Assembly (NCBI RefSeq): GCF_039822265.1
Contig: NZ_JBAJEX010000007.1
Location: forward strand, 62,001 to 126,000
Direction of reading: 5' to 3'
Source of the DNA: Thiobacter sp. AK1
GTDB taxonomy: Bacteria > Pseudomonadota > Gammaproteobacteria > Burkholderiales > Thiobacteraceae
DNA length: 64,000 bases
A program made the position numbers and the translations under genes. Positions 42,376 to 57,080 of this stretch are shown piece by piece (the stretch's first letter is position 1; each line of letters opens with the position of its first letter). Below the pieces are notes generated by a model. It did not search any database, was not told the origin of the DNA, and saw nothing but the letters and a program-made list of their open reading frames with translations.

Positions 42376-43611
42376 TCAAAAGCCCTGGAACCACGCCTTC
42401 ATGCGTTCGAAAATCTGTTGCAGCGACGAGCTTTTGAGCCGCGCGAGCTGGTGCCGCTGGTATTGCTCGAGACCAGCCAGCAACAGGCCCACCCCGGTGG
42501 CGTAGCGTGGATTGCGCACCACCTCCTGGAGCCCGCCGACGTACTGGGGCAGACCCAGACGCACCGGCATGTGGAACACTTCCTCACCCAGTTCCACCAT
42601 GCCCTCGATCAGACTGGAACCGCCGGTGAGCACGATGCCGGATGAAATCAGGTCTTCGAAACCGCTACGCCTAAGCTCCGCCTGCACCAAGGAATAGAGT
42701 TCTTCCACGCGTGGCTCGATCACTTCCGCCAGGGTCTGGCGCGACAGTTGCCGTGCGCCACGCTCACCCACGCTGGGCACGTTCACCATGTCGGTGGGGC
42801 TGGCCAGTTGGCGCAGGGCACAGCCATGGGCGCGCTTCAAGTCCTCGGCTTCCTTGGTAGGTGTGCGCAGGGCCATGGCGATGTCGTTGGTGATCTGGTC
42901 GCCGGCGATGGGAATCACCGCGGTGTGTTGGATGGCGCCATGGGTAAACACGGCGATGTCGCTGGTACCACCGCCGATGTCCAGCAGGCACACGCCCAGT
43001 TCCTTTTCGTCCTCCGACAACACCGCCATGCTGGATGCCAGGGGCTGCAGGATGAGATCGCGCACCTCGAGTCCGGTGCGCTTGACGCACTTGATGATGT
43101 TCTGGGCCGCGGACACCGCGCCGGTCACGATGTGGACCTTGGCCTCCAGGCGCACGCCACTCATGCCAAGAGGTTCGCGCACACCCTCTTGGCCATCGAT
43201 GATGAATTCCTGGGTGAGGATGTGCAGGATCTGCTGATCCATGGGGATGTTCACCGCGCGCGCGGTTTCGATCACCCGGTCCACATCGGCCTGGGTTACC
43301 TCCTTGTCCTTGATGGCCACCATCCCGTGCGAGTTCATGCTCCTGATGTGGCTGCCGGCGATGCCGGCATAGACCTCGCGGATCTTGCAATCCGCCATCA
43401 GCTCGGCATCTTCCAGGGCGCGCTGGATGGAATTCACGGTGGAGTCGATGTTCACCACCACGCCCTTCTTCAGCCCGCGGGATGGCGCCTCGCCCAGACC
43501 CACCACTTCCAAGCGGCCCTCGGGCAGCACTTCCGCCACCAGGGCCACCACCTTGGAGGTGCCGATGTCCAGTCCCACGATCAGATTCTTCTGGTCTTTC
43601 CCTTTGGCCAT
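42376..43611 (-). CDS. ftsA: Cell division protein FtsA
   Basis: Actin-like membrane tether of FtsZ. 411 residues. Phosphate-1 GLDIGTSKVVALV, phosphate-2 CLLDIGGGTSDIAVF, and adenosine motif GIVLTGGSSLIEG. The C-terminal amphipathic membrane-targeting helix (IFERMKAWFQGF) is intact. ftsZ follows after 105 bases. Confidence 0.97.
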   Translation of the reverse strand: MAKGKDQKNLIVGLDIGTSKVVALVAEVLPEGRLEVVGLGEAPSRGLKKGVVVNIDSTVNSIQRALEDAELMADCKIREVYAGIAGSHIRSMNSHGMVAIKDKEVTQADVDRVIETARAVNIPMDQQILHILTQEFIIDGQEGVREPLGMSGVRLEAKVHIVTGAVSAAQNIIKCVKRTGLEVRDLILQPLASSMAVLSEDEKELGVCLLDIGGGTSDIAVFTHGAIQHTAVIPIAGDQITNDIAMALRTPTKEAEDLKRAHGCALRQLASPTDMVNVPSVGERGARQLSRQTLAEVIEPRVEELYSLVQAELRRSGFEDLISSGIVLTGGSSLIEGMVELGEEVFHMPVRLGLPQYVGGLQEVVRNPRYATGVGLLLAGLEQYQRHQLARLKSSSLQQIFERMKAWFQGF

Positions 43612-43645
43612 CCCTGTGCCTTCTTTGTCGTCTGTTCCGTGTCGG

Positions 43646-46328
<2,683 letters not shown>

Positions 46329-46332
<4 letters not shown>

Positions 46333-47741
46333 ACCTCACCTTGCACGCCCCAAATGCCACAACCCATGGCCACTGCCGCCGGCACTTGGCCGATGGAGCC
46401 CGCACCCATGGTGAGCACCACGTCGCCCGGTCGCACCACGTTGCAGATGGCTTCCGGCAACGCTTTCACGTCTTCCACGAAAATCGGTTCTACCCGGCCC
46501 AGCACGCGCACCGCCCGTGCCAGCGCGCGGCCGTCGGCGGCGACGATGGGGGCTTCGCCCGCGGGATAGACTTCGGTAATGAGCAGCACGTCCACCGTGG
46601 ATAGCACCTGCACGAAATCCTCGAACAGGTCGCGTGTGCGCGTGTAGCGATGGGGCTGGAAGGCGAGCACTAGACGCCGGCCCGGAAAGGCCCCACGCGC
46701 GGCCGCCAAGGTGGCGGCCATTTCCACCGGGTGATGGCCGTAGTCGTCGATCAGGGTGAAGGTCTCGCCACCCGGCAGGGCAATCTCGCCATACCGCTGG
46801 AAGCGGCGCCCGACGCCGCGGAATTCTTCCAGCCCCTTCTGAATCGCACGCTCCGGGACACCCACTTCGCTTCCCACGGCGATGGCGGCCAGCGCATTGA
46901 GCACGTTGTGCCGGCCCACGCAGTTCAAGCGAATGGAAAGCTTTCGGCGTCCTTTGCGCAGCACGTCGAAGTGCATCTGCGCTCCCACTGCCTGGATGGC
47001 CGTGGCCCGTAGATCAGCATCCTCGCTCGTGCCGTAGGTAACGATGGGCTTGGTGATGCGCGGCAGGATGGCGCGCACGTTGGCATCGTCCACGCACAGC
47101 ACGGCCACGCCCCAGAAGGGCAGGCGCTGCAGAAAATCGACGAAAGCCTGTTTGAGCCGCTCGAAGTCGTGCCCGTAGGTTTCCATGTGATCCGCGTCGA
47201 TGTTGGTCACCACTGCGATCACCGGCATCAGGTGCAGGAAAGAGGCATCAGACTCGTCCGCTTCCGCCACCAGGAACTCGCCCGACCCCAGGCGGGCATG
47301 GGCACCCGCCGCCTCGAGCCGTCCGCCGATGACGAAGGTGGGATCCAGTCCGCCTTCGGCCAGCACGCTCGCCACCAGGCTGGTGGTGGTGGTCTTGCCG
47401 TGGGTGCCGGCGACGGCAATGCCCTGCTTGAAACGCATCAACTCGGCAAGCATCAGGGCACGCGGCACCACCGGGATGCCATGGGCACGCGCAGCGAGCA
47501 CCTCCGGGTTGTCCTCGCGCACTGCGCTGGAAATCACCACCACGTCCGCCTTGCCCACCTGGGCGGCGGCATGACCGCGGAACACCTTGGCCCCCAATTT
47601 GGCCAGCCGACGCGTGGTCGCGCTGTCCGCCAAATCCGAGCCACTCACCTTGAAGCCTAGGTTGAGCATCACCTCGGCGATGCCACTCATGCCCGCGCCG
47701 CCGATGCCCACGAAATGGATGCGCTTGACCTTGTGCTTCAT
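46329..47741 (-). CDS. murC: UDP-N-acetylmuramate--L-alanine ligase MurC
   Basis: Mur ligase adding L-Ala. About 470 residues from [20 protein letters not shown], the family N-terminus. P-loop [13 protein letters not shown], the central domain RVGRHN-like segment ([13 protein letters not shown]) and [10 protein letters not shown] are intact. The ATG overlaps the murG stop (ATGA). Confidence 0.97.
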
Positions 47742-48838
47742 GCGGCGAGCTCCATGCACACCTGCGCCACGACTTGCGCGGCATCCGGCTTGGCCAGGGC
47801 GCGCGCCTGTAGAGCCATCTCGGCCAGACGCTGCCGTGTCAGCTGGCCAAACAGTCGCGCCAATCTTTCCGGGCTCAAATCGGGTTGAGGGACGAAAAGC
47901 GCCGCCCCCGCGTCGGCCAGGAATTTCGCGTTCGTGGTCTGATGGTCGTCCACCGCATGGGGATAGGGCACGAGGATGCTGGCCACGCCCGCCGCCGCCA
48001 GTTCCGCGATGGTGAGCGCGCCAGCGCGGCAGACCACCAGATCGGCCTCGGCGTAACGGGAAGCCATGTCGTCGATGAAAGGCAGGATCTCGGCTTGCAC
48101 GCCGGCGGCTTGGTATCGGGCCTTAACAGCCGCGAAATGCGGCCCGCCCGTCTGGTGCACCACCTGCGGTCGGATCTCGGGTGGCAGCTGGGCCAGCGCG
48201 CGCGGCACGACCTCGTTGAGGGCCTGCGCCCCGAGGCTGCCACCCACCACCAGCAGACGCAGCGGTCCATTCCGCCCGCCATAACGCGCCGCCGGATCGG
48301 GCAGCGCGGCGATCTCCGCTCGCACGGGGTTGCCTGTCCAGAACGTGTCCACGCGACGGCAGGGAATGGGCGCATCGCGGGGCCCGCGCAGGGCGTCGGG
48401 GAAACCGACTAGCACCCGGTCGGCGAGGCAGGCGAGCACGCGGTTGGTGAGGCCGGCCACGGAATTCTGCTCGTGAATCACCAGCGGTCGGTTGAACAGG
48501 GACGCCATCAGTCCGCCCGGGAAGGCCGCATAACCTCCCATGCCCAGCACCACATCGGGCCGATGGGCGAAAAGGGCGCGTGCGCTTTGCCAGAAGGCAA
48601 CGAGCAAGGCTATCGGCAGAAGCAGCTTGCGCAGCCAGCCTTTGCCGCGAACGCCGCCGAAACTGAGCCAGGCCATGGGAATACCATGGGCGGGGACGAC
48701 GCGCGCTTCCAGCCCCGAGCGGGTACCCAGCCACACCGCGCGCCAGCCGCGCCCCATGAGTACCTGGGCCACGGCCAGCCCTGGATAGACATGGCCACCC
48801 GTGCCGCCGGCCATGATCAGGATGGTGCGCCCGCTCAT
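47738..48838 (-). CDS. murG: UDP-GlcNAc:lipid I N-acetylglucosaminyltransferase MurG
   Basis: GT28 enzyme forming lipid II on the cytoplasmic face. About 366 residues. N-terminal [16 protein letters not shown], ending in the C-domain [20 protein letters not shown] and [14 protein letters not shown]. The ATG at 48838 overlaps the ftsW stop; the ORF open further upstream lies inside ftsW. Confidence 0.97.
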   Translation of the reverse strand: MSGRTILIMAGGTGGHVYPGLAVAQVLMGRGWRAVWLGTRSGLEARVVPAHGIPMAWLSFGGVRGKGWLRKLLLPIALLVAFWQSARALFAHRPDVVLGMGGYAAFPGGLMASLFNRPLVIHEQNSVAGLTNRVLACLADRVLVGFPDALRGPRDAPIPCRRVDTFWTGNPVRAEIAALPDPAARYGGRNGPLRLLVVGGSLGAQALNEVVPRALAQLPPEIRPQVVHQTGGPHFAAVKARYQAAGVQAEILPFIDDMASRYAEADLVVCRAGALTIAELAAAGVASILVPYPHAVDDHQTTNAKFLADAGAALFVPQPDLSPERLARLFGQLTRQRLAEMALQARALAKPDAAQVVAQVCMELAA

Positions 48839-50001
48839 ACCGAATACCCCTTGAGCAGCTGGCGCGACTCCCAGTCGATGCGCAACAGAATGCCCAGCGC
48901 CGCGCAGTTGGCGGCAATACCCGAACCGCCGAAGGAAAGCAGGGGAAGCGTAAGACCCTTGGTGGGGAGCAACCCCACATTCACGCCCATGTTGATCACC
49001 ACCTGGACACCGATCCAAAGGCCGATGCCGTAGGCCACCAGGGCCGCGAAGGGGCGCTCCAGGCGCTCGGCCTGACGCGCGATGGCGAAGGCGCGCAGCA
49101 CGAGGAAGGCGAACAGGGTCGCCACCACCGTCACGCCCAAAAAGCCCAGTTCCTCCGCTACCACGGCGAGCAGGAAGTCGGTGTGGGCTTCGGGCAAGTA
49201 GAGCAGTTTCTCCACGCTGGCACCCAGCCCGACGCCGAACCATTCACCGCGGCCAAAGGCGATCAGGGCGTGGGAGAGCTGATAACCCTTGCCGAAGGGG
49301 TCGGCCCAGGGGTCCATGAAGCCGATGATGCGCTGCATGCGATAGGGCGAGCTCCAAATGACGATCACGAACCCGATCACCAGCATCACCAACAGCGCCC
49401 CGAACTGCTTGCCGTTGACCCCCCCAAGAAACAAGATACCCATGGCGATGGCGATGATCACGGCAAAGGCGCCGAAGTCGGGCTCGCGCAGAAGCAGGGC
49501 GCCGATGAACAGCATCACCAAAAGCATGGGCAAGAAGCCCTTGGTAAAACTCTCGATATGGCTCGCCTTGCGTACCGTGTAGTCTGCGGCGTAGAGCACC
49601 ACGAACAGTTTCATCAGCTCCGAGGGCTGCAGATTGATGAAGACGAGGGAGAGCCAGCGGCGCGAGCCGTTCACCTCGCGGCCGATGCCCGGCACCAGCA
49701 CCAGCGCAAGCAGCACGATGCCCAGAACGAACAGCCAGGGAGCGAGCTTCTGCAGGGCACGCGTGGGGAACTGGAAGGCAACGAAGCCCAACGCCAGCCC
49801 GAACAGGACGAAGAAGGCGTGACGCGTTAGGTAATAGGTTTCCTGATGATTGGTATAACGGCTGGCGCCGGCCATGGCGATGGAGGCGGAGTACACCATC
49901 ACCAGGCCGAAGGCGAGCAGGAGGAGTACGGTCCACAGCAGGGCCTGGTCGTAATCCGGCTTCGCGTGCTGGGCCTGGAAGGGGGCAGAGTAGAGCATCA
50001 T
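48835..50001 (-). CDS. ftsW: Lipid II polymerase / division protein FtsW
   Basis: SEDS family, 388 residues, ten TM helices. Signature segments include [36 protein letters not shown] and [19 protein letters not shown]. Works with FtsI as the septal peptidoglycan synthase. Its ATG is in an ATGA overlap with murD. Confidence 0.97.
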   Translation of the reverse strand: MMLYSAPFQAQHAKPDYDQALLWTVLLLLAFGLVMVYSASIAMAGASRYTNHQETYYLTRHAFFVLFGLALGFVAFQFPTRALQKLAPWLFVLGIVLLALVLVPGIGREVNGSRRWLSLVFINLQPSELMKLFVVLYAADYTVRKASHIESFTKGFLPMLLVMLFIGALLLREPDFGAFAVIIAIAMGILFLGGVNGKQFGALLVMLVIGFVIVIWSSPYRMQRIIGFMDPWADPFGKGYQLSHALIAFGRGEWFGVGLGASVEKLLYLPEAHTDFLLAVVAEELGFLGVTVVATLFAFLVLRAFAIARQAERLERPFAALVAYGIGLWIGVQVVINMGVNVGLLPTKGLTLPLLSFGGSGIAANCAALGILLRIDWESRQLLKGYSV

Positions 50002-51368
50002 GGCTGGCTCTCCGCCGCGAGCGCCCGTACCGCCGCGATGAACACTTGGGCGCGATGCTCGTAATTGCGGAACATATCGAAGCTCGCGCAGGCAGGCGAG
50101 AGTAGCACCGCGTCCCCTGGCCGGGCAGCGGCGTGGGCGCGACGCACGGCCTCGTCCATGTCGACGGCGGAAAGCAGGGGCACACGGGTGGTGGCCAGCG
50201 CGCGTTCGATGAGGGGTGCGTCACGACCGATGAGCACCACCGCGCGCGCATGCCGCGCCACCGCCGGGGCCAGGGGCGCGAAATCCTGCCCCTTGCCATC
50301 GCCGCCGGCAATGAGCACGACTGGCACGCCCAGACCTTCCAGGGCCGCCACTGTGGCACCCACGTTGGTGCCCTTGGAATCGTCGTAGTAGGTGACTCCA
50401 GCGATTTGCGCCACGCGTTCCACCCGGTGGGGCAACCCCCTGAAGCTACGCAGGGCGTGAAGCAGTAGCGGTAGGGGAAGCTCGATGGCCTGGCACAGGG
50501 CGAGGGCCGCCAGGGCGTTGGCGACATTGTGCAGCCCCGCCAGCGGGAGCTCGGCCACGGGCAGCAGCCGTTTTTCGCCCTTGGCGAGCCAAGCCCCGCC
50601 CTCGGCCTGCACCAGCCCCCAGTCGGTAGGATGGGGAGTCAGTCCGAAGGTCACCACCCGCCGCCCTGGCAGCGCCATGCCGCGGCTATGGGCATCGTCG
50701 CGATTGAGGACCTGCACGCCTTCCCCCTGGAAGATGCGGGCCTTGGCCGCGGCGTAGTCGGCCATGCTGTCATAGCGGTCGAGATGATCCTGGCTGAGAT
50801 TGAGCACGCTGGCGGCATCGGCATCCAGGTGCACGGTGGTTTCCAACTGGAAGCTTGAGAGCTCCAGCACGAATACATCGGGCGCCCGTTCACCATCTTC
50901 GATGGCGGCGAGCGCAGTGAGCACGGGCAGCCCGATGTTTCCCGCCACCACGGTGGACAGGCCCGCCTCCCGGCACAGGACGCCAACCAGCTCGGTGACC
51001 GTGCTTTTGCCATTGGAGCCGGTGATGGCGAGGAGTCGGGTGTGTTGCCGCGGACGGTAAAGAGCAAACAGCTCGATGTCGCCCACCACTGGAATGCCCG
51101 CCGCGCGCGCCCGCGCCACGTGGGGTTCGGCCAGGGGCACGCCGGGACTGATGGCGATCAGGTCCACGCCCGCAAAGGTCGCGTCGCTCAAGGGCCCCAG
51201 GTGGATGGGTACCTGCGAAAACTCACGGGCAGCCGTCTCGGCGTGGGGCGGCGTGGTCCGTGTGTCGGCCAGGCGCAGCCGGGCACCGCGGCGTGCCAGC
51301 CAACGCGCCATAGACAGGCCGGTATCGCCCAACCCCAACACCAAGACCGTTTTGCCTGCCAGCTCCAT
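49998..51368 (-). CDS. murD: UDP-N-acetylmuramoylalanine--D-glutamate ligase MurD
   Basis: 456 residues. N-terminal Rossmann [17 protein letters not shown]-loop [15 protein letters not shown], and C-terminal [17 protein letters not shown] and [10 protein letters not shown]. Adds D-Glu to UDP-MurNAc-L-Ala. It follows mraY after 4 bases. Confidence 0.97.
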   Translation of the reverse strand: MELAGKTVLVLGLGDTGLSMARWLARRGARLRLADTRTTPPHAETAAREFSQVPIHLGPLSDATFAGVDLIAISPGVPLAEPHVARARAAGIPVVGDIELFALYRPRQHTRLLAITGSNGKSTVTELVGVLCREAGLSTVVAGNIGLPVLTALAAIEDGERAPDVFVLELSSFQLETTVHLDADAASVLNLSQDHLDRYDSMADYAAAKARIFQGEGVQVLNRDDAHSRGMALPGRRVVTFGLTPHPTDWGLVQAEGGAWLAKGEKRLLPVAELPLAGLHNVANALAALALCQAIELPLPLLLHALRSFRGLPHRVERVAQIAGVTYYDDSKGTNVGATVAALEGLGVPVVLIAGGDGKGQDFAPLAPAVARHARAVVLIGRDAPLIERALATTRVPLLSAVDMDEAVRRAHAAARPGDAVLLSPACASFDMFRNYEHRAQVFIAAVRALAAESQP

Positions 51369-51372
51369 ATGG

Positions 51373-52464
51373 CTACCTCAGCTTCAGGGTGGACAGACCG
51401 ATCAGCACCAGGATCATGGTGATGATCCAGAAGCGCACCACCACCTGGGTTTCCTTCCAGCCCTTGAGTTCGTAGTGGTGGTGCAGGGGCGCCATGCGAA
51501 ACACGCGCTTGCCAGTGAGCTTGAAGGAAGCCACCTGGATCATCACAGACAGCGTCTCCACCACGAACACCCCACCCATGATGAACAGCACGATTTCCTG
51601 GCGCACGATCACCGCCACCGCGCCCAGCGCGCCGCCCAGAGCGAGCGCGCCCACATCGCCCATGAACACTTCCGCCGGGTAGGCGTTGAACCACAAAAAG
51701 GCAAGACCTGCGCCCGCCATGGCGGCGCAGAACACGGCGAGTTCCCCCGCCCCTGGGATATGGGGCAGACCCAGGTATTTGGAGAACACCGCATGGCCCG
51801 CCACGTAGGCGAACACGGCGAGGGCGCTGGCCACCATCACCGTGGGCATGATGGCCAGACCATCCAACCCGTCCGTGAGATTGACGGCATTGCTGGTGCC
51901 GACGATCACGAAGTAGGCCAGCACGATGAAGCCGAAGGCGCCAAGGGGGATGGCCACGCTCTTGAAGAAAGGGACGATGAGTTCGGTCTGGGCCGGCAAA
52001 GTGACGCTGAAGGCGATGTAGGACGCCGCTGCGAGGGCGATCACCGACTGCCAGAAAAACTTGGCCTTGGCTGACAGCCCCTTGGGGTGACGTTGGACCA
52101 CCTTGCGGTAATCGTCCACCCAGCCGATGGCCCCGAAGCCGGCGGTGATCAGCATCACGATCCACACGTAGCGGTTGGAAAGATCCGCCCACAACAGGGT
52201 GGAGACGATGATCGCCACCAGGATCAAGGCGCCGCCCATGGTGGGTGTGCCCGCCTTGACCAGATGCGTCTGGGGACCATCGTCACGCACCGCCTGGCCG
52301 ATCTTGTAGGCCGTTAGCTTGCGGATCATGGCAGGGCCGATGAGGAAGGAAATGATCAGCGCCGTGAGCGTGGCCAGCACCGCCCGCAAGGTAATGTAGT
52401 TGAACACGTTGAAGGCGCGGATCTGCAAATCGGCTGCCAGCCACTGGGCCAGTTCGAGCAGCAT
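51373..52464 (-). CDS. mraY: Phospho-N-acetylmuramoyl-pentapeptide-transferase MraY
   Basis: Ten-TM enzyme forming lipid I. 363 residues. Conserved TPTMGGALI, the DDYRK Asp motif ([10 protein letters not shown]), [28 protein letters not shown] and [11 protein letters not shown]. One base separates it from murF. Confidence 0.98.
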   Translation of the reverse strand: MLLELAQWLAADLQIRAFNVFNYITLRAVLATLTALIISFLIGPAMIRKLTAYKIGQAVRDDGPQTHLVKAGTPTMGGALILVAIIVSTLLWADLSNRYVWIVMLITAGFGAIGWVDDYRKVVQRHPKGLSAKAKFFWQSVIALAAASYIAFSVTLPAQTELIVPFFKSVAIPLGAFGFIVLAYFVIVGTSNAVNLTDGLDGLAIMPTVMVASALAVFAYVAGHAVFSKYLGLPHIPGAGELAVFCAAMAGAGLAFLWFNAYPAEVFMGDVGALALGGALGAVAVIVRQEIVLFIMGGVFVVETLSVMIQVASFKLTGKRVFRMAPLHHHYELKGWKETQVVVRFWIITMILVLIGLSTLKLR

Positions 52465-52465
52465 G

Positions 52466-53842
52466 CTATTCCTCGAGCGCGAAACTCTTCACCACCCGCT
52501 CCATCTGCATGAAGCGGGAGCCTTTGACCAACACCGTGACATCCGGCGCCAGCAGGTTTTCCAGATCGGCCAGCAATTCCTCGATACGTTCGAAATGCCA
52601 GGCATTGCGTCCGAAGGCCTCGGCCATGGCGCGGGCGTTCTCGCCCAAGCAAAACAACACGTCGATGCCCCGGTCGCGGGCGTAGGCGCCGATCTCCCCG
52701 TGGCGTTGCCAGGCGGCCTCGCCCAACTCGCCCATGTCGCCCAAAACCAGCACCCGCTTGCCTGGCATGGCGGCCAGCACGTCGATGGCGGCGCGCATGG
52801 AATCGGGGTTCGCGTTGTAGCTGTCGTCGATGAAGGTGGCGCCCAGGATGGCCCGTTTGCGGTTAAGCCGCCCCTTGACCGGTGTCACGCCAGCCAGGCC
52901 CGCCGCCACCGTCTGCGCCGGGATACCCAGCGCGGCGGCCACCGCCGCGGCAGCCAAGGCATTGCGCACGTTGTGTACCCCAAGCAGATTCAGCCGGGTG
53001 TGGGCGGTGCCGGTGGGCAGCACGAGGCTAAGCTCGGTCCCGTGGGGAGTCATCTCGAAGCGGCCACTCACCGCTGCCGGCCGTTTGAGACCAAAATCGA
53101 TCACCGGTCGTGTGCCTGCGAGCTCGCGCCAGAACCCGGCGAAGGCCTCGTCGGCATTGATCACGGCGATGCCATCGCTGGCAAGCCCGCCATAGATCTC
53201 GCCCTTGGCGCGCGCCACGCCCTCGAGACTGCCCACCCCCGCCAGATGCGCGGCCTGGGCATTGTTGACGAGCGCCACCTGGGGACCGGCCAGGCGGCTG
53301 AGATAATCGATCTCGCCGAAGTGATTCATGCCCATCTCGATCACCGCGTAGCGGTGGGCCGGGGTGAGCCGCAACAGCGTGAGGGGCACCCCGATGTCGT
53401 TGTTGAGGTTGCCTTCGGTGGCGAGCACCGCCCCTTCGGCTGCGCAGTGGGCGCGCAGGATGGCGGCGGTCATTTCTTTCACCGTGGTCTTGCCATTGCT
53501 GCCGGTGATGGCCACCAAGGGAATGGGAAAACGCCGACGCCAGAAGGCCGCCAGCCGCCCCAACGCAAGGCGCGTATCGCCCACCCGCAAAAGGGGCAAG
53601 GATGCGGGAAGCGATGGCAGTCGCTCGTCCACCATGGCGGCGATGGCACCGGCCCCACGCGCCTGCTCGAGAAAGTCGTGACCGTCGAAGCGCGGCCCGC
53701 GCAGCGCGACGAACAGCGCGCCCGGCCGTAGCGTGCGGGTATCGGTGCTCACCGAAGAAAACGCGACGTCCGCGCCATGGACTTCGCCGCCGATGGCCGC
53801 CGCCGCTTCCGTAAGGTGCAGCATCTTCTCCGGTGTGTGCAT
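52466..53842 (-). CDS. murF: UDP-MurNAc-tripeptide--D-alanyl-D-alanine ligase MurF
   Basis: About 458 residues from [20 protein letters not shown]-loop [25 protein letters not shown] central domain, and [17 protein letters not shown]. Adds D-Ala-D-Ala. The ATG at 53842 shares a base with the murE stop (TGATG), which decides this start against a long upstream ORF inside murE. Confidence 0.97.
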   Translation of the reverse strand: MHTPEKMLHLTEAAAAIGGEVHGADVAFSSVSTDTRTLRPGALFVALRGPRFDGHDFLEQARGAGAIAAMVDERLPSLPASLPLLRVGDTRLALGRLAAFWRRRFPIPLVAITGSNGKTTVKEMTAAILRAHCAAEGAVLATEGNLNNDIGVPLTLLRLTPAHRYAVIEMGMNHFGEIDYLSRLAGPQVALVNNAQAAHLAGVGSLEGVARAKGEIYGGLASDGIAVINADEAFAGFWRELAGTRPVIDFGLKRPAAVSGRFEMTPHGTELSLVLPTGTAHTRLNLLGVHNVRNALAAAAVAAALGIPAQTVAAGLAGVTPVKGRLNRKRAILGATFIDDSYNANPDSMRAAIDVLAAMPGKRVLVLGDMGELGEAAWQRHGEIGAYARDRGIDVLFCLGENARAMAEAFGRNAWHFERIEELLADLENLLAPDVTVLVKGSRFMQMERVVKSFALEE

Positions 53843-55353
53843 CACTTCCAGCCCTCCAAGGCGCGCCGCGCCACGTCCACGTCCGAGAACGGCAACCTTT
53901 GGCCGCGGATTTCCTGATAGGTTTCGTGTCCCTTGCCAGCGATCAGCACCACGTCGCCGGGGCGTGCCTGGCGAATGGCAAAGTCGATGGCGGCGGCCCG
54001 GTCCTCGACCACGTGGTAGTTCGGGCCCATGCCTGCCACGATGTCCTCGATGATGACCATCGGGTCCTCGTTGCGCGGGTTGTCGCTCGTGACCACCACG
54101 CTGTCCGAAAGACGCGAGGCCACCTCGCCCATCATGGGACGCTTGCCGCGGTCGCGCTGCCCGCCACAACCAAAGACGCAGATGAGGCGTGCATCCACCG
54201 TGGCCGACTTGGATTCGGCGATCACCTCACGCAGCGTGCTCAAGACTTTCTCCAGCGCATCCGGCGTGTGGGCGTAATCCACCACCACCAGCGGCCGCCC
54301 CGGCAGCTCGATCTTTTGCATGCGTCCCGGCACCGGCGTCAGTCGCGCCAGGGCACCGACGATGTCCAGGAGGGGAAAACCGCTCGCCCCCAGGGTCGCC
54401 AACACGGCCAGCAGGTTGGAGGCGTTGAACCGGCCAAGGATGGGGGATGCCACATGGGCTTCGCCCCAGGGGGTGACCACGTCGAAGGCCAAGCCGCGCG
54501 GTGAAACCTCGAGATGCGAGGCGCGGACCTCGCCCGCCTCGAAGCCATAACCCAGCACCGGCGTGCCCGTCCGCCGGCAGCTCTGCGCAAGCTCCCGCCC
54601 AAAGGCGTCGTCCAGGTTGAGCACCGCCACCCTAAGCCCCGGCCACTTAAACAGCAGCGATTTGGCGCGGGCATAGCGTTCCATGGTGCCGTGGTAGTCC
54701 AGATGGTCGCGCGACAGATTGGTGAGCACCGCGGCCTGGAAGGCCACGCCATTGACCCGTCCCTGATCCAGGGCATGGGAAGACACTTCCATGGCCACAC
54801 CCGCGATCCCCTGTTCCACGAACGTCTTGAGCAGCTTCTGCAGGCTGACCGGATCGGGGGTGGTGTGGCTGGCCGGCGTGAGCGCGCCCGGCAGGCCATT
54901 GCCCAGGGTACCGATGATGGCGGTGGGCCGACCGCAGGTTGTCGCCGCTTGGGCGATCCAGTGAGAGCAGGACGTCTTGCCATTGGTGCCGGTGATGCCC
55001 ACCATCCACAGCTTGCGCGAGGGATGGCCATGCACCTCAGCGGCAATGAAACCCGCCTTGTAGCGCAGGCCCGCCACCGGCAGATGGGGCACGCGCCAGG
55101 CCGGATCCCAGGCGAAACCTTCGGGTTCCCACAGCACCGCCACTGCGCCGGCGGTGATGGCCTGGGGAATGAACTGGCGACCGTCGGCCCGCTCACCCGG
55201 GTAGGCGAGGAAGACATCCCCCGGCGCGACACGGCGACTGTCGATGGCGAGCGAACGCACCGCGATGCCCAAGGCATCCAGCAGCCCGAAATCGAAGGTA
55301 AGTTGTCCGCCGCCGCCGCGCCCGGTCTCCGGCATCAGGAGTCGCCGCCTCAT
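53842..55353 (-). CDS. murE: UDP-MurNAc-L-Ala-D-Glu--diaminopimelate ligase MurE
   Basis: 503 residues. P-loop GITGTNGKTSCSHWIAQ, and the DAP-specificity motif SDNPRNEDP (DNPR), showing meso-diaminopimelate as substrate. VVDYAHTPDALEKVL and FGCGGQRDRGKRPMM are conserved. Overlaps ftsI by ATGA. Confidence 0.97.
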   Translation of the reverse strand: MRRRLLMPETGRGGGGQLTFDFGLLDALGIAVRSLAIDSRRVAPGDVFLAYPGERADGRQFIPQAITAGAVAVLWEPEGFAWDPAWRVPHLPVAGLRYKAGFIAAEVHGHPSRKLWMVGITGTNGKTSCSHWIAQAATTCGRPTAIIGTLGNGLPGALTPASHTTPDPVSLQKLLKTFVEQGIAGVAMEVSSHALDQGRVNGVAFQAAVLTNLSRDHLDYHGTMERYARAKSLLFKWPGLRVAVLNLDDAFGRELAQSCRRTGTPVLGYGFEAGEVRASHLEVSPRGLAFDVVTPWGEAHVASPILGRFNASNLLAVLATLGASGFPLLDIVGALARLTPVPGRMQKIELPGRPLVVVDYAHTPDALEKVLSTLREVIAESKSATVDARLICVFGCGGQRDRGKRPMMGEVASRLSDSVVVTSDNPRNEDPMVIIEDIVAGMGPNYHVVEDRAAAIDFAIRQARPGDVVLIAGKGHETYQEIRGQRLPFSDVDVARRALEGWK

Positions 55354-57080
55354 GTCGACTCTCCCACCACCGGTGCGCTATCCGGCGAGAAGAAGGTGCT
55401 GCCCGGGGCATCGGGCGGCACCGACAGCATGCGCAACGCGCCGGCCATGATCTGGGCAAATACCGGGGCCGCCACCTGTCCGCCGTAGTACTGGCCCGCA
55501 CTGGGCTCGTCGATCATCACCGCGACAATGAGGCGGGGATCGGAAGCCGGCGCCATGCCCACGAAGGAGGCCACATAGCGATCCTCGGCGTAGGTGCCGT
55601 TGGCGTTGAGCTTGTGGGCGGTGCCGGTCTTGCCAGCCACCCGGTAACCTGGCACCTGGGCGCGCAAAGCGGTGCCACCGGGCTGCACCACCAGTTCCAG
55701 CATGGCGCGCACAGCGCGGGCGGTGGCAGCGGAAAACACGCGCCGGCTCGCGGCGGGGCGGTCCAGTTTCAGCAAAGACAGGTCGCGCAGCTCGCCGTCG
55801 TTGGCGAACACGGTGTAGGCACGCGCTAGTTGCAAAAGACTCACCGAGATGCCGTGGCCGTAGGACATGGTGGCCTGCTCGATGGGCCGCCAGGTCTGGG
55901 GCGGGCGCACCCGGCCCGCCGCCTCACCGGGAAAACCCACCCCCGGGGGGCTGCCGAAACCGAGCTTGTGAAAGCGGTCCGCCATGTATTCCGCGGGCAG
56001 CATGAGGGCCATCTTGGCCGCGCCCACGTTGGAGGATTTCTGGATCACCTGAGCCACGGTGAGTGCACCCGCGGCATGGGCATCGCGTATGGTGGCCGGA
56101 CCAATGGTGAGATAGCCGGGCGCCGTCTGGATCACCGTATCCGGCCGCACGCGATCCGCTTCCAGGGCCATGGCAACGGTGAAGGGCTTGAGGGTGGAAC
56201 CGGGCTCGAAGATGTCGGTCACCACCCGGTTGCGCATGTAGGCGGGTGGCACGTCCTTGCTGCGCCGGTTGGGGTTGTAACTGGGCTGGTTGGCCAGCGC
56301 GAGCACTTCGCCACTGCGCGCATCCAGCACCACCACGGCACCAGCCTTGGCCCGGTTGAGGATCACCGCGTTCTGCAGCTCGCGATAGGCTAGATACTGA
56401 ATGTTGCGGTCGATGGAAAGCACCACCGGTTGGCCATCCTGAGGGGCGCGAATGCTTTCCACCCCTTCGATGATGTTGCCCAAACGGTCCTTGAGCACAC
56501 GCCGGCTGCCGTTGATCCCCGCGAGACGATTGTTGAAGGCGAGTTCCACGCCCTCTTGGCCGCGGTCATCCACGTCCGTGAAGCCCAAGAGATGAGCGGT
56601 CTGCTCGCCATAGGGGTAGTAGCGGCGGTACTCCCGCTGCAAAAACACGCCCGGGATGTCGAGCTTCAAGACTTGTTCTGCCTGATCCGGCGGCAGCTGA
56701 CGCTTGAGATAGACGAACTCGCGGCTGTCCTCCAGTTTGCGCTTGAGGTCCGGCACGGGAAGATTGAGCAGGCGCGCAAGCTTAGCGGTCTGCTCGGCCG
56801 TGATTTCCACGTCGCGTGGACTGGCCGCCACCGATTCCACCGGCGTGCTGATGGCAAGCGGCTCGCCGTTGCGATCCAGGATGTTGCCGCGGTTGGCGTT
56901 GAGAGTGATGACGCGACTGTAGCGCGCCTCGCCTTTCTGGCGCAGGAAGTCTTTGTTCACCCCCTGCAGATAGAAAGCCCGTCCCACCAGCACGAGGAAG
57001 GACGCCACCAGCAACACGAGCAGCAGCCGCGCCCGCCACACGGGCAACCTCACCGGCAGCGTGGCGGCGGGAGCGATCAC
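55350..57080 (-). CDS. ftsI: Septal peptidoglycan transpeptidase FtsI (PBP3)
   Basis: Class B penicillin-binding protein, about 576 residues. One N-terminal TM (RLLLVLLVASFLVLVGRAFYL), pedestal domain, then transpeptidase motifs GSTLKP (SxxK), KSSNVGA (SxN) and AGKTGTAHK (KTG). The start is the GTG at 57080, overlapping the ftsL stop and preceded by GGAGGG at good spacing. Confidence 0.97.
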   Translation of the reverse strand: MIAPAATLPVRLPVWRARLLLVLLVASFLVLVGRAFYLQGVNKDFLRQKGEARYSRVITLNANRGNILDRNGEPLAISTPVESVAASPRDVEITAEQTAKLARLLNLPVPDLKRKLEDSREFVYLKRQLPPDQAEQVLKLDIPGVFLQREYRRYYPYGEQTAHLLGFTDVDDRGQEGVELAFNNRLAGINGSRRVLKDRLGNIIEGVESIRAPQDGQPVVLSIDRNIQYLAYRELQNAVILNRAKAGAVVVLDARSGEVLALANQPSYNPNRRSKDVPPAYMRNRVVTDIFEPGSTLKPFTVAMALEADRVRPDTVIQTAPGYLTIGPATIRDAHAAGALTVAQVIQKSSNVGAAKMALMLPAEYMADRFHKLGFGSPPGVGFPGEAAGRVRPPQTWRPIEQATMSYGHGISVSLLQLARAYTVFANDGELRDLSLLKLDRPAASRRVFSAATARAVRAMLELVVQPGGTALRAQVPGYRVAGKTGTAHKLNANGTYAEDRYVASFVGMAPASDPRLIVAVMIDEPSAGQYYGGQVAAPVFAQIMAGALRMLSVPPDAPGSTFFSPDSAPVVGEST